Source of the DNA: Spiroplasma apis B31
GTDB taxonomy: Bacteria; Bacillota_I; Bacilli_A; Mycoplasmatales; Mycoplasmataceae
NCBI RefSeq assembly: GCF_000500935.1
Contig: NC_022998.1
Location: 310,001-374,000, forward strand
Direction: 5' to 3'
Length of the DNA stretch: 64,000 nt
Position 1 is the stretch's first letter. The number at the start of each line of letters is the position of its first letter. This document shows, one piece after another, positions 40,035-49,110 of the stretch. The notes below the pieces were generated by a model. The model saw only the letters and a program-made list of their open reading frames with translations, had not been told where the DNA came from and ran no database searches. A program made the position numbers and the translations under genes.

Positions 40035-40586
40035 GTGTTTGATTTTTTTAGAAAAGGATTAATCAATAAAAAAACTTTACTAATTCTCAATTACTCAAAA
40101 CTATCTATAACTGAAAACCAACTTGCAATAATATTAATAATTATGGAGTTATCTAATGAAGAACAAAAAAACTTCACTCCATCTCAATTGTCTAAATATA
40201 TGTCTATTGAAAAATCTATTATCGAAAAAGAAATTAACAACTTATTGGTAAATAATTTAATAAAATTAGAACAAAAAGGTAAGAAAACTTCTTTAGACTT
40301 CACTCCATTGTTTAATAAAATAATAGTTAAACTTGAAGAAGAAAATTCAAATTTAACCAATGACACTAATTATTTGTTTATTGAAGAATTAATTGGTAGA
40401 AAACTAGAAGCAAAAGAAATTGAACTTATAATTTCGTATATCGAAAAAGGAATCTCAAAACCAAAGTTACTATCAATAATAATCAACAATAATATAACAA
40501 CTTTTGAAGATTTATTAAAAACAATTAATGATTATATTAAAAAAAATAATTTAAAGTTGACTAGATACAATTGATTAAATGATTAA
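40035..40586 (+). CDS. dnaD: DnaD-family replication initiation protein
   Basis: Helps load the replicative helicase at origins and restart forks in Firmicutes. GAAAGGTGG (40019-40027) places the start at GTG 40035 (MFDFFRKGLINKKTLLILNY). The N-terminal winged helix reads LSITENQLAIILIIMELS and FTPSQLSKYMSIEKSIIEKEINNLL. The C-terminal DDBH2-type helices are YLFIEELIGRKLEAKEIELI and FEDLLKTINDYIKKN. UGA(Trp) at 40572. 183 residues, shorter than the Bacillus protein. Overlaps recU on the other strand by 26 bases. Confidence 0.82.
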
Positions 40587-41049
40587 TAAAATCAATCAAA
40601 CCTAGTGAACGACCATCAAAAAAAATCTCGAAACCATTTCTTTCAAATCAGTCAAAACTGATTTTTTTTGTGTTGAAATTTAGCAAACTACTTCATGATA
40701 ATCCATAATACTTATCGTACTTATGGAAATAAACAACTATAAATGAAACCCCTGAGTTTTTAGAAACAATCTCTAACTTTTCAAATTGACTTTTTTTTAT
40801 GTTAGATAAATTAAAATAGTCTAACTCGGTTTCTTTTGCTTCGAATTCTATATAGGCTCCTTTATATATACCTATATAATCACAAAAAACGTTTTTGGTA
40901 AGCTTTGACTTTAGGATATTGTTATCAACAGAAATTAACGTAGAATTCAAAGGTATTTTATAAAAGTAGGCTAAACTATCATTAGAATATTTTTCAAGTG
41001 TATAGTTTATGACACTTTCTAAGTAAAGTCCTTTATTTTTTAGTATCAA
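40561..41049 (-). CDS. recU: Holliday junction resolvase RecU
   Basis: Cleaves four-way junctions in recombinational repair. Start TTG at 41049 is set by GAGGTG six bases upstream. The family opening NKGLYLESVINYTLEKY corresponds to NRGxxLExxIxxxNxxY. The nuclease core has FCDYIGIYKGAYIEFEAKET (the metal-binding D-x(n)-E-x-K), then KSQFEKLE. The C-terminus, read through UGA(Trp) codons to TAG at 40563-40561, is the SFDWFERNGFEIFFDGRSL...IDFI segment typical of RecU. 162 residues. Converges on dnaD with overlap. Confidence 0.9.
40645..40668 (+). terminator. Candidate plus-strand terminator inside the 3' end of recU
   Basis: AAATCAG/CTGATTT (40645-40651 with 40658-40664) then eight T, about 60 bases after the dnaD stop. 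It would stop dnaD transcription while encoding the C-terminal part of RecU on the other strand. Confidence 0.65.
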
Positions 41050-41108
41050 ATTATCACCTCATAATTAATATCGCCGATTTCTTTTATCAAATTACATTTT
41101 TTATAAAA

Positions 41109-41135
41109 AAAATGAGTTATTTAAGAACTCATTTT
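41109..41135 (-). terminator. Intrinsic terminator of the 108-residue membrane gene
   Basis: AAAATGAGTT/AACTCATTTT stem (41109-41118 with 41126-41135); read on the minus strand it is followed by a T-run (plus-strand A-run at 41105-41112). It overlaps the stop codon. Confidence 0.75.
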
Positions 41136-41460
41136 AATCTTTTGCTACTGCTACTAATCCAATTATCCCACCAATACAACAAACTATACCTGGTGATAAA
41201 TATAAAAGGTTTTTAAAGTTTGTAAATAATAATATGATATAAACAACACCAAATAATAAGACAAGTGTGAACCACAACAATGATAATTTTCGATTAGTTT
41301 TTATTATCAAAATAACAATCAAAAAGATTGAAAATATGATTACAAAAATATCTTCTGCTAAACTTCATCGTTTTGAATGATCATTTATTAATGTGACAAT
41401 TGCTGAAATAAAAAATATTATTGATCCTATTATTGATATTAATCTCGCACTATTTTTCAT
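41134..41460 (-). CDS. Hypothetical membrane protein, 108 aa
   Basis: Minus strand, GGAGGT eight bases before ATG at 41460. Four hydrophobic segments (about residues 5-25, 36-54, 61-80 and 87-105) fill nearly the whole length; polar loops contain NDHSKRW (Trp by UGA) and KTNRK. No family recognised. It lies between recU and gpsB, which are neighbours in many relatives. Confidence 0.75.
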
Positions 41461-41542
41461 ATAGAAACCTCCATAAAGATTATAGCAATGTTGATTGCTA
41501 TTATTGTAAATTAATAAATAGATTGAAAACTAAATTTCGTTA

Positions 41543-41548
41543 TATAAT
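41543..41548 (+). promoter_or_regulatory. Candidate -10 element of gpsB/rnpB
   Basis: TATAAT 28 bases before gpsB; a TTGAAA at 41523-41528 lies only 14 bases upstream, a short spacer for a -35. Confidence 0.5.
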
Positions 41549-41575
41549 ATTTCAAAGTGAAGAAAAGGGGTAATT

Positions 41576-41908
41576 ATGGCTAACATTATAAAATTGACAA
41601 GGACAGATATTTTACAAAAAGATTTTGAAGTTGAATATAAGGGTTATAAAGTAGAAGAAGTTGATGCATTCTTGGATATAATAGCAGAAGATTATAAGTT
41701 ATTTGCTGATAGGGAACAAAAACAAGAAAAGAAAATTAAAGACCTTACTGATAAAATTGCTAGACTAAAGTCAGATCTTAGTTCAACAATGGCACATTTA
41801 AAATTAAATGAACAACAAAAAGAGGAACTTGCAAGACAAGGGTTGGGAAGTAGTGCATTAATTGAAAGAATTTCTAATTTAGAAAAAGGGAAGTTTAATA
41901 AAGAATAG
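41576..41908 (+). CDS. gpsB: GpsB/DivIVA-domain cell division protein
   Basis: Short coiled-coil protein of the DivIVA family that recognises membrane curvature or divisome partners. AAAAGGGG before ATG 41576. The N-terminal domain reads LTRTDILQKDFEVEYKGYKVEEVDAFLDII, then a coiled coil to about residue 85 and a short tail. 110 residues, normal for GpsB. In a wall-less cell its known peptidoglycan partners are absent, so its role must differ. Precedes rnpB as in many Firmicutes. Confidence 0.93.
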   Translation: MANIIKLTRTDILQKDFEVEYKGYKVEEVDAFLDIIAEDYKLFADREQKQEKKIKDLTDKIARLKSDLSSTMAHLKLNEQQKEELARQGLGSSALIERISNLEKGKFNKE

Positions 41909-41917
41909 TGTAAAATA

Positions 41918-42291
41918 TATGGTGAGATTGGTTTGAAATCAACTGCTATATTTGAAAAAGAATATAGAGGAAACTCCACGCTTGCACATCCTGAGATGGA
42001 TGTAGTGTTTGTGCTAGGGGAAAAAATAACCCTAGGCATCTTTTATGATGACGACAAGACTAACCTAAGTGATTTTTCATATGGTGATGTCTTTAAAGTG
42101 CCACAGAGACGAGTAACTAGAAATAGTGAAATGGAACGGGTAAACTCCACAAGCAAGAAACTCAAATTTTGGTAGAGGAGCTAGTTTTTCGGGAATTGAA
42201 CTGAAAAATTGGATCGCTGATTTAGCGATAGATAGATAGTTGATGCACAATTGTGTACAGAACGTGGGTTATGACAGATTAGTCTCATTAT
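41918..42291 (+). ncRNA. rnpB: RNase P RNA (catalytic subunit)
   Basis: Ribozyme that matures tRNA 5' ends. Universally conserved blocks are in order: GAGGAAACTCCACGCTTGCAC (CR I) at about 41968, then ACAGAGACGAG (CR II region) near 42103, GTGAAATGGAACGGGTAAACTCCAC near 42127, and the closing AGAACGTGGGTTATGACAG (CR V) near 42259. The flanking TGAGA (about 41923) and TCTCA (about 42283) can form P1. Type B (Bacillus-like) features expected. Exact ends are estimates. A false open frame of 80 codons lies inside. Confidence 0.95.
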
Positions 42292-42312
42292 ATTTTTTAA
42301 GGATTTGTGGAA

Positions 42313-42780
42313 ATGAAAAAATTATTTAATTTTTTAAAAGCAAATAATTATACAATTTCTTCTTGTGAATCATTCACTGGCGGATTATTTGGTAGTGATT
42401 TATCAAATATTCCAGGAGCAAGCACGGTATATAAAGGTGGTTTTATATGCTATAGTGATGAATTTAAAATTAACCAGCTTGGGATTGAACCAGAAATAAT
42501 TAAAAAATATTCTTCAGTATCAATAGAAGCATTGAAAGAAATGCTACACAAAACCAAAAACATTTTAAACACAGATGTGGTTGTTGGTTTTACAGGTTAT
42601 GCTACTCCAATTGATTTACATAATCAAAGAAGTGGTTTATCATATGTTGGATTCCTGCTTAAGGACGAAGTATTTCTCTTCGAATTGAATATTTACAAAA
42701 ATATTTCAAGGAAAAAATATAAGAAAAAAGCTTTAAATTTATTATTAACTAAAATTAAAAATAAATTAGGGATTACGTAA
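42313..42780 (+). CDS. CinA C-terminal-type protein (nicotinamide-nucleotide amidase family)
   Basis: ATG 42313 (AAGGA nine bases upstream) preferred over GTG 42307. The 155-residue product is only the CinA C-terminal domain: SSCESFTGGLFGSDLSNIPGAS, GGFICYSDEFK and VVVGFTGYATP match the PncC core, whose Ser/Lys/Arg act in NMN deamidation. The N-terminal pyrophosphatase domain is lacking, as in other Mollicutes. recA follows at 42 bases, the conserved cinA-recA pairing. Confidence 0.88.
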   Translation: MKKLFNFLKANNYTISSCESFTGGLFGSDLSNIPGASTVYKGGFICYSDEFKINQLGIEPEIIKKYSSVSIEALKEMLHKTKNILNTDVVVGFTGYATPIDLHNQRSGLSYVGFLLKDEVFLFELNIYKNISRKKYKKKALNLLLTKIKNKLGIT

Positions 42781-42822
42781 AAAAATATGTTCTTCTCTCG
42801 ATATATGTATTGGGAGGAAGAT

Positions 42823-43860
42823 ATGATAAAAGAAATTTTTGAGAAAACAAAAAACGAGGCTATTTTAAATATGGAAAATAATATATATGATGATCCTGAA
42901 TTTAAAGCTGTATTAAAAGATATTGAAAAAACTTTTGGTAAAGGTTCGATAATGAGATTGGGAGACAAAGCAAACTCTCTAATTGAAGCAACTCCAACTG
43001 GAAGTTTCTTATTAGATAAAGCTATTGGAATTGGTGGTTATCCAAAAGGAAGAGTTGTTGAAATTTATGGACCTGAATCAAGTGGTAAAACGACTTTATC
43101 TTTGCATGCCATTGCTGAGGCGCAAAAACTAGGTGGAAGAGCAGCTTTTATTGATGCAGAACATGCTCTTGATCCAAGATATGCTAAAAATCTTGGAGTG
43201 GATATCAATAATCTTATAGTTGCACAACCAGACTCTGGTGAACAAGCACTCGATATTTTAGAAATGTTGGTGAAGTCTAACACAATAAACATTGTTGTTG
43301 TTGACTCTGTTGCTGCTTTAGTGCCAAAAATTGAATTAGATGGTGAAATGTCCGACCAACAAATCGGTCTACAAGCCCGTTTGATGTCAAAAGCCTTAAG
43401 AAAACTAAACGGGATTATTTCAAGAACTAATACAACCGTTCTTTTTATTAATCAATTAAGAGAAAAAGTTGGTGTTATTTTTGGAAATCCTGAAGTTACA
43501 CCTGGTGGTAGAGCACTTAGATTTTATTCTTCAGTAAGATTAGAAGTTCGAAAAGGGGAAACTATTATGAATAATGGTGAACCAAGCGCTAACAAAGTTA
43601 AAATAAAAGTGGTAAAAAATAAAGTTTCACCACCATTTAAAACTTGTCAAATAACAATCAACTACAATAAAGGTATCGATAGAGAATTAGAAGTTATTGA
43701 GCTTGCAACTGTTTATAATGTTTTGACAAAAGCTGGTGTGTGATATTCTTACAACGAAGAGAAAATAGGGCAAGGAAAAGAATCTGTTCGAGATTGATTG
43801 ATTAAAAATCCTGACAAGTTACTAGAAATTCAAAATAAGATCAACGAAGTTATGAAATAA
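42823..43860 (+). CDS. recA: Recombinase RecA, apparently full length
   Basis: Forms filaments on ssDNA for strand exchange. GGGAGGA eight bases before ATG 42823 sets the start. Walker [10 protein letters not shown] at residues 83-91, Walker B region [11 protein letters not shown], the L1/L2 loops ([21 protein letters not shown]; the [11 protein letters not shown] stretch) and the C-terminal domain are all present. UGA(Trp) at 43741 and 43797; stop TAA 43858-43860, 345 residues. Established knowledge: several Citri-clade spiroplasmas carry truncated recA; no truncation is seen here. Confidence 0.96.
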
Positions 43861-43941
43861 TAAATCAATGTAATGAATACCAATTGATTTTGAAATTTGT
43901 TGATTCAAAGAAACTTATTGTTATTAAAAAATAAATTTATT

Positions 43942-45329
43942 TCACACTTTTGAATGAATATAATTCTCTAAGTATACATTATGTTAAAAAAAACATAAAA
44001 TTATACAAGGAGAATTTTTTAAATGGCTAATTTAAAAGGAAACAAATCAAACATCCTAAATTTTGAGACTAAAAAAGAGTTGATTATCAAGCATTTTGAT
44101 CAAAATTTATCTTATAAAGACCTATCAAAAATGTACAATATTTCATATTCAACAGTTAGAAGAATGTGTGTAGATTGAGAAGTTTTTGGTGATGAATCGC
44201 TTATTTCAAAAACTGGAAAACACAATAAGCACAACGGAAAGATTAGAATCAATTCAAAAGATCCAAAAGATAAGAAAATTGCAGAACTTAATAAAAAATT
44301 GAAATGATTAGAAATGGAGAATGAGGTTTTAAAAAAGTTCAATGAACTGATGGAGAATTCAGAAAAAAAATTATAAAGTATTACAAAACTATAGATAAAT
44401 ATAATAACAAATACACGGTTCTTTCTTTATGTAAATTATTTAATGTCACAAGAGCGAGTTATTATCGCTGATGTGGTAAAAATAAACCGGATTATGAAAT
44501 AAAAATAGATATGGACTTAGCATATAAAATAAAAAATATATTCATGATAAACAATGGCATTTATGGTGCACCCAGAATAAAAATAATTTTAAATAATCAA
44601 GGCATAGTAGTAAGTCAATCTAAAGTTGCAAGAATAATGAAATTATTTAATTTATATTCAGTTATAAGAATAAAAAAGATGTATAGAAAACCGAAAGAAG
44701 TCAAAAAAATAACTTATGGTCCTAATCATGTTAATAGAAATTGATCTTTGTATTCAAAAAATGAGCTTTGAGTTACAGATATTACATATATACCTTTCAA
44801 TAAAAAATTTGCATATTTAAGTGTTTTGAAAGACGCAAACACTGGATTCATAGTAGGTCATGAGGTATCTTTAAAAAATGACATAGATATTTACAGAAAA
44901 ACACTTGAGAAAGCTTCGCTTCATAGACAAGATCTATCTAAGAAACTTATTATCCATTCTGATAACGGAAATCAATATACATCTATATTTGCAAAGCGTT
45001 ATGCTAAAAAAAATAATATTATAATATCATTATCTAGACCAGGTAATTCTATTGATAATGGGATGTGTGAAACCTTTTTTTCATCATTAAAAGAAGAGTG
45101 AAAAATAAAACTAAAGCAGGATGAGTTTCTCAAGTTGAAATTAGCAATCGACAATTATATAGAATTTTACAATTATGAAAGAATAATGATTAAACACAAG
45201 AGCCCTCCAGCATATGCTTATTTAGATTTCAAATTATGAAAAAAAATACTTCAAACTTGGTTGAAGTATTCTTATAAAAAACATTTTGTATACTTGACAA
45301 AATATATTTATCACACTTTTGAAGTGTGA
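43942..45329 (+). mobile_element. IS3-family insertion sequence (IS150-like group)
   Basis: About 1.39 kb element with two overlapping frames joined by a predicted -1 shift. The ends are related inverted sequences. The left end has TCACACTT at 43942-43949 and AAGTATACATTATGTT about 29 bases further in. The right end, read in reverse complement, has TCACACTT (45329-45322) and AAGTATACAAAATGTT further in. The right end also forms its own hairpin. I could not identify a convincing target-site duplication. It lies between recA and rny, in an otherwise conserved gene order. Confidence 0.88.
44023..44376 (+). CDS. IS3-family transposase OrfA, 117 aa
   Basis: AAGGAG before ATG 44023. N-terminal helix-turn-helix region (YKDLSKMYNISYSTVRRMCVDW) that binds the element ends, a basic linker, and a C-terminal leucine-zipper-like helix (IAELNKKLKWLEMENEVLKKF). 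Stop TAA 44374-44376 lies just after a run of eight A at about 44363-44370. Slippage there shifts the ribosome by -1 into OrfB to give the fused active transposase. Confidence 0.9.
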
Positions 45330-45341
45330 TTTTTTTTTTAA
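44361..45341 (+). CDS. IS3-family transposase OrfB (catalytic, by -1 frameshift), about 326 aa
   Basis: Frame -1 relative to OrfA; no good own start, so expression as an OrfAB fusion from the A-run. The HTH_21-type N-terminus (KNIFMINNGIYGAPRIKIIL) precedes the integrase core. DDE catalytic residues are visible in WVTDITYIPF (Asp), IIHSDNGNQYTS (Asp) and DNGMCETFFSSLKEEW (Glu), with the expected D-D-35-E spacing. The frame runs through UGA(Trp) codons and the right-end hairpin to TAA 45339-45341. No internal disruption: the element looks competent. Confidence 0.88.
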
Positions 45342-46485
45342 GCTTTTAGAAATTTGTAAATAGAATTTAAAATATATCTTTATCATTCTCAAATCCTAGT
45401 TTACAAAATCTTTTGTTTATATATTTTGAGTTTCTTATGTTAATCAACTTACTAAAGGATATCTTCAATAAGTCGCTGTCTATAAAATTTCAACATTTTC
45501 TTGTATTTTTAATTATTCATATTTACAAAATAACTTTTTTACTTTTATAATTCTAAATAAATTTTACATATTGAAGATTATTAATTTATAGGTAAATATT
45601 ATTAAGTACATCTAAATGTTATAAAAACTATAACAAAAAAATTAATACTTAAATTTAGTAATTAAATACTATCTATTCTACTATTTTTTTTATTCAAGTA
45701 TAATGAATTCATAATTACTCTGCAATAGTAATTAAATATAGAGTAATTTCTAATCGATAGGAGGAAATAATAAAGTTGTCAACTGTATTAACTTGATTAT
45801 TTTTTAGAAGATTTATAATTATAAATCAACAAAGTTGTAAGAGACGTTAATATTGATTATATTCAAGAGAAAACATTTCAATAACTTGAAGCTTAAAATA
45901 ATTGAATATATGTAATACAAAGATTTTACATAATAATCAACTAATAAAGTAAGCCTTTAGAAATAATTCTTTGAGTCATAATATTTTACTAAATTTAGAT
46001 GCTAATAAGTTCAAATATAATGAAAATAAATATATGAAAGCTTAAGTCATAAAATAAAAAAAATTATTCTGTCAAATTATTAACAAAATATCATTCAATC
46101 AAGAATAATATCCTAGTTATTAATTTAAATAAGTGAAAAAAAATCAAAACTTAAACTATTAATTTTGATTTCACTTTAAATCTAATTGTATTATGTCATC
46201 TATAAAAAATTAATTTAACTTTTCTTATTAATTGTTTATATTATGTTTTTGAATAAATTTGTTTTATATATTTAGATAAGCCAACCAAACTATTAAGGGC
46301 ATCTTATAAAATTTAATAAGTCTAATCACATTATTATACATTTCAATAAGTAAACTACTTACTATAGTACTACTATACAAAAAAAATATTCGTTCGGGTG
46401 GTGAATACGATATTGAATGTCTTTGTTCTAAGTTAAGTAAGATGACGGAACTAATTTATCAATACAACTATAAAGGAGGAATAAT
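45342..46485. other. 1.1 kb degenerate AT-rich region without a supported protein gene
   Basis: No frame longer than about 30 codons makes sense on either strand with UGA as Trp. It holds a promoter-hairpin-ribosome-site set with a tiny open frame (45699-45850), an interrupted long inverted repeat (AAGTGAAA and ATCAAAA with TTTTGATTTCACTT, 46131-46177) and a small hairpin before the next gene (AATATTCGT/ACGATATT, 46385-46414). It looks like the decayed remains of inserted DNA next to the IS. Confidence 0.6.
45776..45850 (+). CDS. Possible 24-residue peptide behind a strong ribosome site
   Basis: TAGGAGG at 45758-45764 is followed after 11 bases by TTG 45776 and a 24-codon frame to TAA 45850. 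The peptide would be hydrophobic in the middle (VLTWLFFRRFIII) with a basic end (SCKRR). A TATAAT at 45699-45704 and a 9-bp hairpin AATTACTCT/AGAGTAATT (45713-45721 with 45740-45748) precede it. It may be the leftover 5' end of a lost gene or a small membrane-active peptide; no homologue recognised. Confidence 0.25.
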
Positions 46486-47262
46486 ATGATAAAAAAAACA
46501 CCGAATTATAAAAAATGTTTAGTAGGTTTAATAATCATGCTAGGTGTAGCAGTTCTTGTAAATGTTTTCTTTGGTTACATGGTTAATATCCCCGTTTATC
46601 TTGATCATAAATATAAGAATGATAATGTGGATAGGTTTATTTCTTTAATCACAGCGACTTCCATTAATTTAGTTTTATTAATTGCAACCTTCATATATGG
46701 TTTGATTTTAATAATTAATAAAAAAAATAAATCCTTAATTCCTTTCTTGATTTTAAATTTTCTAAGTGCTACATTTTGTATTGCAATAGATAACTTTGTA
46801 AATGCTGATGTTAATGTTATAAAAACACTAATAGCAGTTGGGTTACTAATTTTAGGTCTAATAACATTTATTTATTATTACGAAGGTTTTGATTATAATC
46901 GAGAACAAAAAAATAAGTTTTACTTTAAAGTTACACAGGTCATAATAATATTGTCGTCTATCTTATGTATCATTAAACAAATAATCAATATATTCATTTT
47001 AGATTTGAATGCGAAAAATATCTCTTTTATATCAATTTATATATCATTATCATTGGTTTCAATAATCTTATCTAGCATTTATTTCAAAAACTCTAAAATA
47101 GTTCTTTGCATTATTTCGTGAGTATTTACACTTTTCATAATTTTGGTATCTCCAGTAGTATTTGTGTTAACTATATTATCTACTACTTTAACAATCTTTG
47201 GATTAGTTTTGTTAAAAAACAAATCTAAAAATAATGTTCTTGATACAAATAAAATACAATAA
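46486..47262 (+). CDS. Hypothetical membrane protein, 258 aa
   Basis: AAAGGAGGAATAAT before ATG 46486. Around seven hydrophobic segments (about residues 12-34, 50-75, 80-97, 105-128, 143-167, 173-195 and 205-235) with short loops. UGA(Trp) at 47119. No transporter motif visible. It lies in the accessory segment between recA and rny, so it is probably a lineage-specific acquisition; function unknown. A terminator follows. Confidence 0.75.
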
Positions 47263-47324
47263 AAAGATTTCATATAAGCATTTTATATTATTTAAACTCT
47301 AATGCTTTTACAAGCTTTTGGAAT

Positions 47325-47351
47325 AAAAGAGACCTATAACTAGGTCTTTTT
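47325..47351 (+). terminator. Intrinsic terminator
   Basis: AGACCTA/TAGGTCT stem (47330-47336 with 47341-47347), loop TAAC, with flanking A and T runs. Confidence 0.88.
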
Positions 47352-47425
47352 GTTAATTAGCCTTATATAAGTTTCATATAAATAGTTTTTTGCTTTGATA
47401 TATGCTTTTTCGATATTCAAAGGTA

Positions 47426-47480
47426 TATAATTAAAGTGTTGAATTACAACACCGCTTTTCATCAGTTAGGAGTAACATAG
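47426..47480 (+). promoter_or_regulatory. rny promoter -10 and 5' hairpin
   Basis: TATAAT at 47426-47431, then a compact hairpin GTGTTG/CAACAC (47436-47441 with 47447-47452, loop AATTA) at the expected 5' end of the transcript, then the TTAGGAG ribosome site. A 5' hairpin could protect or mark the message of this RNase for its own cleavage; inferred. Confidence 0.5.
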
Positions 47481-49010
47481 ATGAAATTTACATGAGAAAA
47501 CGATACATTCATTGTCATAATAACAGTATTTGTTGTGCTATCAGTATTACTTACAACCGCACTAATATATATACTGTTTAGTCGCAAGTACAAGAATGTC
47601 TTAAAAAAAGCACAGAGCGACGCAAAAAAGCTAAAAATGACTGCAATGGCAGATACAAAAGTTGAAATTGCTGCAATGAAGGCTAAAGCTGAAGAAGAAA
47701 TCGATTTGAAAAAAGAGGAGTTAGAATCCCTAGAAAAAGATTATATTAAAAAGAAAAAACTTCTTTTCGAACAACTAGAAGAAGTTGCTGACAAAGAAGA
47801 AAAACTTGTTCAATCCCAAATAGAAGTAAAAAAAATGAAAAGCAAGTTATCAACAGAGATTGATCAAGTAGTTTCTATTTTAGAAATAACATCTGAAATG
47901 AATGTCGAAGAAGCTAAAGAGAAGTTAATTTTATATACAGAGAAAACCTACATTGAAGATTTAGCAAAGGAACTAAAAATTAAAGAAGAAAAACTTTTAA
48001 TAAATTCTAAACAAAGAGCGAATGAAATATTGATTGATGCAATGCAAAAATGTTCTGTTCAGGTTGCAACAGAAAAAAACACCACAATTTTTAAAATTGA
48101 AGACGATAATTTAAAAGGAAAAATTATAGGTAGGGAAGGTAGAAATGTTAAAACTTTCCAACAATATGGTGGTGTTGACATTGTCATTGATGAGGTTCCT
48201 AACAGAATTCTCATATCTTCTTTCAATCCAATAAGAAGAGAAATCGCCTACAAAGCATTAGAGGCATTGATGAAATCAGGAAAAATTCAACCTGTAGCTA
48301 TTGAGGAACAGTTGATATTACAAGAACAAAAGTTGGAAGAAACTTTCGAACAAACTGGTTATGAAATTATGGAGCTATTCAAAATCAATAATTTGGATAT
48401 TGAGGTTATCAAATCCTTAGGTAAGTTGAAGTTTAGATATAGTTATGGTCAAAATGTTTTGCAACATTCAATCGAAGTAGCAACTTTCTCTAAATTAATA
48501 GCAGCCGAACTTGAACTTGATGAAGATATAGCATTATTGGCAGGATTATTACATGATATTGGAAAAGCAATAGACTTCGAAAAAGAAGGTTCCCATATCT
48601 CATTGGGAGCCCAATTATTGCGCAAAGTAAAAATGGATGAAATAATTGTTAACGCAGTTGAAGCTCATCATGGTGATGTTGAAAAAAAATCATTTTATGC
48701 AGAAATTGTAGCAATTGCAGACACTTTAAGTGCCGCTAGAACCGGAGCTCGTAATAATAACTCAGAGGAATATATGCACAGAATGAGAGAGATCGAAGAA
48801 ACTTGTTTAAGTTTTGAAGGTGTTTCAAAAGCATATGTGTTACAAGCAGGGCGCCAAATAAGAGTGATTGTTAATCCTAATTTAGTAGATGACTATGAAT
48901 TGAAAAAATTAGTCTACAAAATCAAGGACAAAATATCATCTATTAACAGAACACCAGGAGAGATAGTTATCACTTTGATTAGAGAAATCAGACAATCTTT
49001 AAAAGTATAA
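47481..49010 (+). CDS. rny: Ribonuclease Y
   Basis: Membrane-anchored endoribonuclease that starts mRNA decay. ATG 47481 after TTAGGAG; Trp by UGA at codon 5. Transmembrane helix near residues 10-33, a long coiled coil (about 40-160) and a KH domain with GKIIGREGRNVKTFQ near residues 212-226. The HD catalytic domain has LLHDIGKAID with His358-Asp359, then AHHGDVE. 509 residues, normal. Precedes ffh as in relatives. Confidence 0.97.
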
Positions 49011-49033
49011 AACCGTTTAAACGGTTTTTTTAT
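49007..49033 (+). terminator. Intrinsic terminator after rny
   Basis: AAAACCG/CGGTTTT stem with TTTAAA loop and T-run, overlapping the rny stop codon. Confidence 0.9.
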
Positions 49034-49078
49034 TTTATTAACAAACTAAAAGCCGATTTTAGTCATTTTTTTATATGC

Positions 49079-49084
49079 TATAAT
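49079..49084 (+). promoter_or_regulatory. Candidate -10 element of ffh
   Basis: TATGCTATAAT: TATAAT 26 bases before the ffh ATG. Confidence 0.5.
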
Positions 49085-49110
49085 TAATTAGATGATTGGA
49101 GTTGATTAAA

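Noticed and set aside
41933-42175. Open frame of 80 codons downstream of gpsB
   Set aside because: It lies wholly inside RNase P RNA, whose conserved blocks explain the sequence.
45342-46485. Search for a decayed protein gene beside the IS
   Set aside because: Both strands were scanned by eye with UGA as Trp; no stretch resembled a known protein closely enough to call a pseudogene.
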